Shown piece by piece: positions 58,042 through 64,000 of a DNA stretch of 64,000 nt. Every line of letters starts with the position of its first letter. Position 1 is the stretch's first letter. A program made the translations under genes and the position numbers. The notes under the pieces are model-generated. The model worked only from the letters and a program-made list of their open reading frames with translations, made no database searches and was not told the origin of the DNA. The stretch is from Wurfbainia villosa (Eukaryota; Streptophyta; Magnoliopsida; Zingiberales; Zingiberaceae), in contig CM046003.1 in assembly GCA_025175895.1 (NCBI GenBank), forward strand, positions 50,400,335 to 50,464,334, in the 5' to 3' direction.

Positions 58042-58922
58042 CGAATCTATAATCCACAAAGGATAAGAATCAGCCATCAACACAGTACTAGCAACAAAAT
58101 GCTCAGAAGACAGACTAGAAGTTACCTTCTTAGGCTCAGTACACTCCCGAGCAAAGTGACCCTTCTTGCCACAATTAAAGCAAGATAACTTGCTTTTAGG
58201 TTTCTTCCCTGTCTTCTTCTTCTTGATTTGATCCTTCTCAGCAGCAGTAGCAACCTTCTTTCCCTTTCCCTTCTTGTACCATTTTTTCTTGGATCCATAT
58301 GATCCAGCAGAACCGACAGCCAAATAGGCTTGGCCAGAAATCCTTGCGGATTCTACTCTCTCTCTCACCTCCTCAACATGGCGTGAGACATCTGAAAGTC
58401 TTAATACTCTCACGTGAGTTAAGGTCCGCTTCATGGTCTCCCAAGAATCGGGAAGAAGAGCGAATAACCGCTGAACTCATGTTCATTCGTCGACTCATGC
58501 CTTGACATCTCCCTGAGATGTTGAACCATTGTTGCATTCGGGCGCTTCTTGTAGCTGTCGAACCTGATCGTCAGTTGCCAAAGCTTACTCAGACTTATTC
58601 CACTGTATCTTTCTCTAAGGGCTACCCAGACTGCATGAGCTGAAGGATATGACTCATACTCTAACACTAGGTCATCCACCATTGAACTTATCAATATGCC
58701 CTTAGCAGTGGAATCCTTCCTTTTCCATACCTTATAGGTATCAAGGCCACGTCTGTACTGTGCTGCATTACTCTCAACGGGTTCCATCATAACCTGATTA
58801 ACAGCCTCAGGACTTCCTATTCCTCAAGAACATACTGAATCTTGAGGTGTCATATTTTATAGTTATCCCCATTCAGTTTTTCACCTTTGTTCAATTCAGC
58901 TATGATATTTTTAGTTGCCATA
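58039..58922 (-). pseudogene. gag: RE-I Gag
   Basis: Starts at the ATG at 58922 (MATKNIIAELNKGEKLNGDNYKIW-type opening, with Trp replaced by TGA). A frameshift near 58790 leads to YRRGLDTYKVWKRKDSTAKG and ERYSGISLSKLW. Another shift near 58431 leads to VREVRERVESAR and the zinc knuckle CFNCGKKGHFARECTEP (58125-58180). Confidence 0.88.
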
Positions 58923-59350
58923 ACCTAACATAAATAAACACATTATTTAGTTACTCAGTGTATGCTTTTATGTATGTAATCTAAAAAATAAACTCAAGAT
59001 AAATCTGATCTGGTTTACAAAATCAAGTGACAACTGCGTTATCACTCATCATTTGTATGTGCCAATCAGACTTATATTGATATATTTTATTACATACATC
59101 CCACTTAATGATATTAATCATTACTACAGCATGATATTACACATTAAATGAACATATCATTATATATTCCAGTTACATTATTGCTACAAAGCTGTTTGGA
59201 CTTGTGGATATTTTGTAGAATGGGGCTAAAGCTAATCATTTAAATGAACACATCATTAAAATAAACATGTTATACTGTGTCAACAAATAACAAACTCTAC
59301 TAATAATGTAACAGATTACATTCTTCCTACTCATAAACTAAAAACAACTC
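58923..59350 (-). other. Spacer between the RE-I upstream ORF and gag
   Basis: 428 bp, AT-rich. No frame or domain recognised. It separates two reading frames on one presumed transcript. Confidence 0.6.
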
Positions 59351-60937
59351 CTAATAGACTAGATAAGCGATTACTGCTCCCACTAGGACAAGCCCTAGCG
59401 CAGCAGTAATCATGACATGTCCCCTCCGTCTGGACTCAACTACAGTACTCTCTGCTGGGACACTCACAGGCAACACATGCTGCCCTGATACAGAATCCTT
59501 TAAAGACCTCACTAGTCGAGAACCAAAATCCTCCACAGGGTCTTCTTCAGAATCCTCTTCACAGTCAGCATAGTTAATCAGCTCTGTGCACAACCGGGTA
59601 TATGAAATGCGTCCTTCATGTAACCCCCAAAATTATCATGCCGCATCAGCAAGATTATCGGGCAATGAACGAATCAACGCCCAAATCCTGTAGTTATCTA
59701 ATACTGGAAACTCCTGCAACTCGAGCTTCCAGAACAGTCTGTCCAGCTTTCCAATGTGTCCAAGGACTCCATGGTAAGGTGTTGGATCGAGAAGCATCGC
59801 TAGAGGGGGGGGTGAATAGCGATCGTAAATCTTTCATCGAATTCGTTTGTTGAGACACAAGTAAATAAGTAAGCACAGCGAAAAATAAAATGACACGTTT
59901 ATTTTACTTGGTTCACAACCCAGCGGTTGCTACTCCAAGGCCCTATCGGTCCTAGACCGCGTACGGAGGGCAAAGCACTATAACGTCTCCTCCTCGTTGG
60001 AGGTAGGAGACAACGATCACAAAATCCGAGAATACGAGGATGAGGCAACAAGCCTACCTCACCTCGTTACGAATAAAAACAATGAATACAATATTAAAAT
60101 AAATTACTAGATGTTGCTGCCGTCGAAGAAGATCTGAGGTTATCGTCGCGTCGGCGTTATGACGGTGTTGGAGCGTTGGCGTTGTAGGAGCACTTGATGA
60201 ATAATCTTGATGTGATTTGGAGATGGAATCCTCCCCTCCTTTTATAGATTTTGGCCTCTGAATTTGTCTCCTCTTTTTTCGGAACGGATCACGAAGTTGT
60301 CCAAAATTTTATCGCGAAGTGGCCACGTCAAACGTTATCCGTTTTGACCTAGCGCAAAGGTTGATTCGTCGCCATCAGTCAACTGATGCCTCTCATCATC
60401 GATAATACATGATCGCCAATGTCCGAATGATCGCCACCGCCACTTCCCTGCAGTAAGAGGTTAGCTCGAAAAATGATAAATGTGACGGTTTCCAACCGTC
60501 CGATCTCGACCTAGACCTTCCACAGGAAGTCTTAGTTGGATCGTCGCCTAAGGTCATCCCCGTAAAGAGGACACGACCTTACCATCTCTCACACACACGA
60601 GCTTACCTCGATACTTAATTTGTAGCTCTCGCTTCCGGCCTTCCACTCGATTCCTTCGGCTCCCTCCGAAGTCACTCGAGTGTCGCCCGACTACCGCGGC
60701 TTCCTCCGGGTGTCGCTAGCCTTCAGCTCTAGCTTTAGTACTTTTCTGCACACTCGATTTAGCTCGTGAGATAACGATGTAAACTTAACTTTGTGTCTTT
60801 GCCATAATCAAAACACAGGTTCGATTATCTGGTGCCCCTGCACCAACATAAGGGTCATAGTCCAAATCTTCGATAGCCTCTCTATACCGATTGCGCAACA
60901 CATCGCGCCGGGTCATAGTGGTATACATCCGCGCCAT
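59351..60937 (-). pseudogene. RE-I upstream ORF: gag-like core with C-terminal membrane anchor (split by solo LTR)
   Basis: On the - strand the frame opens at the ATG at 60937 (MARMYTTMTRRDVL), runs to the solo LTR at 60848, and resumes at 59774 in the same register. Element-free length is 171 codons including the stop. The middle third (HIGKLDRLFWKLEL, ALIRSLPDNLA) recalls the UBN2-like fold of Copia Gag. An acidic stretch (DCEEDSEEDPVED) follows, then RRRG and about 19 hydrophobic residues that end the protein (AYLVY). This is the layout of a tail-anchored membrane protein. Two adjacent stops (TGA TAA) lie after LADAA. I do not recognise the protein. It may be a second Gag-type or envelope-like accessory product. 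Confidence 0.6.
59780..60848 (-). repeat. Solo LTR (family S) in RE-I upstream ORF
   Basis: 1,069 bp, the reverse complement of the family at 17865-18924 (on - it starts TGTTGGTGCAGGGGC). Flanked by TAAGG (59775-59779 and 60849-60853). TATAAAAG reads on the - strand at 60239-60246. Confidence 0.95.
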
Positions 60938-61309
60938 CTGTAAAATTGAAATAAATCATGTCAGTACATAACTGACAAGACCAGTACAAATACCGGTATA
61001 TTCCAATTAATCAAGGCACAGAACAAATACACATTTATCAAGAAGAACTAAACTTCTTGAATTTTAGACTACATTTAATTGACCCAGTGATCAATCAATT
61101 TTGACCCATAGACAGTCATAAACTAGTTCTATCTTTGAGTTATTCAAAAATAATTTTTTTTAGAATCTGTACAAAACAAAAACAAAAAAAATTATTTATT
61201 TATGAGTTTTTCGTGTTAACAGGGCGGCGTATCAAAACAACACAAGCGTGTTATCATTGACACGTCCATGTCAGGAGTTCCAGTGCTCAACACGCCCTAT
61301 TCAGCAACC
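60938..61309 (-). other. RE-I 5' leader fragment
   Basis: AT-rich untranslated sequence between the upstream ORF and the RE-J insertion. No primer-binding site, so the RE-I 5' LTR lies beyond RE-J. Confidence 0.6.
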
Positions 61310-62523
61310 TGTTAGTTATAGCCCTAGAACCAATCATGTGATGGTTGAATAGGGAACATTTTGTATCATATTCTATAAAGGCAAAGGATTGGTTATTATA
61401 TTTACATCTTGCTTGTGCCAGCTAAATTAAATATAATAATGCCCTAGAAAAGTAGGTTCTTATCTACAGCACATCAATTGGCAGAATTGATTATGAGAGG
61501 CTGTAGAGAACACTTTCCTAAATGTTCCTAGTCAAGTATTAATATGCAAGGGCAAGATTAATACATAAAGACTAGCATGTAGGTCAATTGATGACTTGAT
61601 CTCACAAGTCATGGATATATGATATCAAGTTGACACATGGGTATATATTAGAGAATATATACTGAACTGACCCGCCATGAGAAAGTTTCATGGATCGTCA
61701 TATGAGTGTCATAAACTTTCTCATGTTACTATTGGTATGAATAGTCCTCAAACCTGAAGTCACTACGGTTCCCTACATAAGGAGTTATGTACTTTGGTAT
61801 CGTCAAACGTCACCCGTAACAGGGTGTACCATAAAGGCGATTACTGGGTATATAACAAATTATGCGGAGGGATGTGAGTGATGTAGATGGGATCTATCCC
61901 TCTCATATGACGAGAGTGATATCGGTGGGCCCCTTGATTGAGTGGAACTACTAAAACGCATGGCCATGCTCGAATGAGTCAATATGAGATATTGAGCTCA
62001 TTTGGTTGAGTTAGTTTACTCAGGGATCAAGAAACACATAGATTGATCGAGGATGACACGGTCTATGCCTCATTGGTCAATCTGATATCAAGGATAGAAG
62101 AACACGGTCATACATTATAGTAGTCACAGAAAGGTTAGTCGGATCTTGACTTATCTCGTAACTTGGGTAGCAATGATGTATTGCTAGATGCCGCTCATTG
62201 CTTGTGTATCTAAAAGAGTTTAGATCCCGCCAACATTATGAGAGCCTATAGAGTCACACACAAAGAGCATGATGATTAGAAGAATTAGTGCATTCTAGTT
62301 TGACTAGAATAATTTGGGAATAAGCTTAAGTACAAAATGGTTTTTGGACTTTAAGCTTAATGAGAATTTTAGCTTATTGATTTAATGAGATTAATTCAAT
62401 ATGCTAAGCTTAATTGATTTAATAAGCTTAATTCAATATGTTACCTTATTGATTTAATGAGATTAATTCAATATGATAACATAAGCTTATTGAATTAATA
62501 AGATTAATTCAACATCCATGAAT

Positions 62524-62601
62524 GCCACATAAGCATGCCACCTAAGCATGCCACATAAGCATGCCACCTAAGCATGCCACATAAGCATGCCACCTAAGCT
62601 T
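62524..62601 (+). repeat. 13-bp alternating repeat array
   Basis: Six units of GCCAC(A/C)TAAGCAT, alternating A, C, A, C, A, C at position 6, so the higher unit is 26 bp. The last unit ends in TT. Sited about 150 bp before the TATA motif. Confidence 0.95.
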
Positions 62602-62750
62602 GATGAGTTGGAAGGAGACAAAGGGTTTTGACCCTTGGATTTCCTCCACATGTGGCCGGCCAAAACAAGGAGGATAACTCCTTGTTTAATTATCTTTCAA
62701 TGCCATTGATTGCATTGAATGTGATAGGAGATGAAAGGTTTTTCAAATCC

Positions 62751-62758
62751 TATAAAAC
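62751..62758 (+). promoter_or_regulatory. TATA motif of RE-J LTR
   Basis: TATAAAAC in a locally GC-richer context downstream of the repeats. Likely LTR promoter. Confidence 0.6.
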
Positions 62759-63213
62759 ACCCCATGGGGTGGCCGGCCAAAGGAGTTGAGTGAGAGCTTA
62801 AGGCTTGGTGAGAGCTTGGTGGGAGAGGCTTTTGTTGTGTGGTTTTGTGAGTGTAAGCTAGCAAGAAGAGTAGTCTTCTTCTTCCTTTCTCTTCTTCCCT
62901 ACCTTCCTCTCCTTTAGAGACTTCTCTAGCAAGAAGTAAAGGAGAGATCTTCTAGTTTTCTTTTGTGAGACAAGAGCTTGCTCGTGTGGATACATATAGA
63001 GGCACGGACATTTGAACGTGCTAAAAGATCCAACACATCCAAGGAAAAGCGGGATTGCAAAGGGCACGCAACAAAGGTAGAATTCTCCTATAAGATAGGC
63101 TTTCTTTTGAGAAATTTATTTTTGTACGAGTTTTTCTTTCGCAAGGATCACTTGGAAGGGATCCTAATTTTTCCGTTGCGCATATGCTATTTTGCATAAA
63201 GAGATCCCAACAG

Positions 63214-63226
63214 TGGTATCAGAGCC
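63214..63226 (+). other. RE-J primer-binding site
   Basis: TGGTATCAGAGCC just after the LTR end, complementary to initiator tRNA-Met. Confidence 0.9.
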
Positions 63227-64000
63227 ACTTGCGAAAGATCGTATAAAAATAGGTTTTCTCTATTTTATATATGATATAGAAGTAGGATAAATTTTATTAT
63301 GAGTTGATAATTGCATTAGCAATTTATCAAACATAATAAAATATCCGATGTCTTTTAAAAGTTAAAAATGACATGGTGCATGGTTATGGCCTAGTCCCAA
63401 AAAGTTTGTGAATGTGTGTTGTAATTCTTAATACGGCCTGCGAGTCGTGCCTTTCTCCTAAAAATCTTGTTGTAAAATTAGTTTTAGACTCGAATGTAAC
63501 TCGAGTATTTCTCCTTTTGTAATATACACAACAAAGATGGAGGGTCCATTGGAAGATGATGTTACAAGGAGGAAGTCAACAACACACGACAACCAAAAGG
63601 AAGCACTTGGGAGAAGATGTTATCCCTAGGTTGACCAATCAATCTTCTCATTGGCTTGAGAAGATTGTAGAATAAGGGCCATAACCATGACACGCTTAGT
63701 ATGCTAATATGTATGTGATGCATGTTAATTTAGCTTATATGTGATGTATGCTAATATGTATGTGATGCATGTTTAAGTTTATTTCTTAATAAGTCTAAAC
63801 GATATGCCTACCAAAGTTTGGTACTCACTACTTCCTCGATCATTTGTTATTGGGTTTGCCAAAGCAAAGCAATGCATTTTATCTTGGAAGAGTGCGAGTG
63901 GACAATCGTGATGTCCCGCTATCAAACTTGGTTAAGACTTTATTAAGTTTTTAAAGTAGAGACATATATTAGCTTTGAACATAAGTTTAAAAATTAGTTT
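63227..64000 (+). other. RE-J untranslated leader
   Basis: No coding frame recognised. ATGTGATGCATG(C/T)T-type repeats at 63700-63775. The gag start is presumably beyond the window. Confidence 0.6.

Larger units (their letters stand above)
53290..61309 (-). mobile_element. RE-I: Copia retrotransposon with an extra upstream ORF
   Basis: On the - strand: an upstream ORF (cut by a solo LTR), gag, protease, integrase, RT, RNase H, a long 3' untranslated region, a polypurine tract and a 3' LTR starting at 53606. Its 5' LTR and primer site are not seen because RE-J is inserted at 61310. The left edge of the 3' LTR could not be set. Confidence 0.85.
61310..63212 (+). repeat. RE-J 5' LTR (1,903 bp)
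   Basis: Starts TGTTAGTTATAGCCC and ends GATCCCAACA. TATAAAAC at 62751-62758. It contains AT-rich tandem repeats (62370-62515) and a 13-bp repeat array (62524-62601). The left edge is inferred from TGTT and from the end of RE-I homology. Confidence 0.75.
61310..64000 (+). mobile_element. RE-J: Copia-type LTR retrotransposon, 5' part
   Basis: The 5' LTR (61310-63212) is followed by a tRNA-Met-type primer site and an untranslated leader that reaches the window end. The rest is outside, so family and completeness cannot be judged. Confidence 0.85.

Overview
This window is repeat-dense nuclear DNA of a flowering plant. It holds nested LTR retrotransposons of the plant Copia and Gypsy (chromovirus and Athila) lineages, miniature TRIM elements and tRNA-like SINEs. 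The element types could suit a monocot, but nothing seen fixes the species. I found no convincing intact host gene, no tRNA or rRNA gene, no CRISPR array and no bacterial-type operon.

Layout. (1) 1-6678: RE-A, a gag-only Copia-type element (TR-GAG-like, + strand), with its 5' LTR cut by the window edge. A 634-bp TRIM sits next to its polypurine tract. (2) 6679-8332 and 37849-38040: a decayed Athila-like relic (RE-B, - strand), split by RE-C. (3) 8333-37843: RE-C, a Copia element on the - strand with ~2-kb LTRs. It was expanded from about 9.3 kb to 29.5 kb by two insertions: RE-D, a chromovirus (11010-23318, +), which itself carries a solo LTR (17865-18924), and RE-F, a pol-less Athila (27179-35097, +). 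(4) 38041-47933: a minus-strand LTR resembling that of RE-A, split by RE-H, a complete chromovirus (38493-47068, -). (5) 47934-53285: the only stretch without large retroelements. It holds two SINEs with perfect target-site duplications (TSDs), two TRIM relics and a foldback repeat. (6) about 53300-61309: RE-I, a Copia element on the - strand, with a second copy of the solo-LTR family inserted at 59780-60848. (7) 61310-64000: the start of RE-J, a Copia element (+) that runs off the window.

Perfect TSDs verified by eye: CATGC (RE-D), CATGT (RE-F), GCAAC (RE-H), GAACC and TAAGG (solo LTRs), AAAAA (TRIM-1), a 19-bp TSD (SINE-1) and a 16-bp TSD (SINE-2). They give an insertion order: RE-B before RE-C, and RE-C before RE-D and RE-F; RE-D before its solo LTR; the RE-A-like LTR before RE-H; RE-I before its solo LTR and RE-J.

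All coding regions are retroelement gag/pol genes and most are broken. Most stops I could interpret are TAG or TGA where CAG, TGG or CGA would be expected, the pattern left by cytosine deamination in methylated repeats. The most unusual item is a small reading frame upstream of gag in RE-I. It has a gag-like core, an acidic linker and a C-terminal tail-anchor-like membrane segment, and it was cut by a solo LTR. Also notable are the SINE family, the TRIM internal tandem repeats, and a segment that is inverted between the two LTRs of RE-H.
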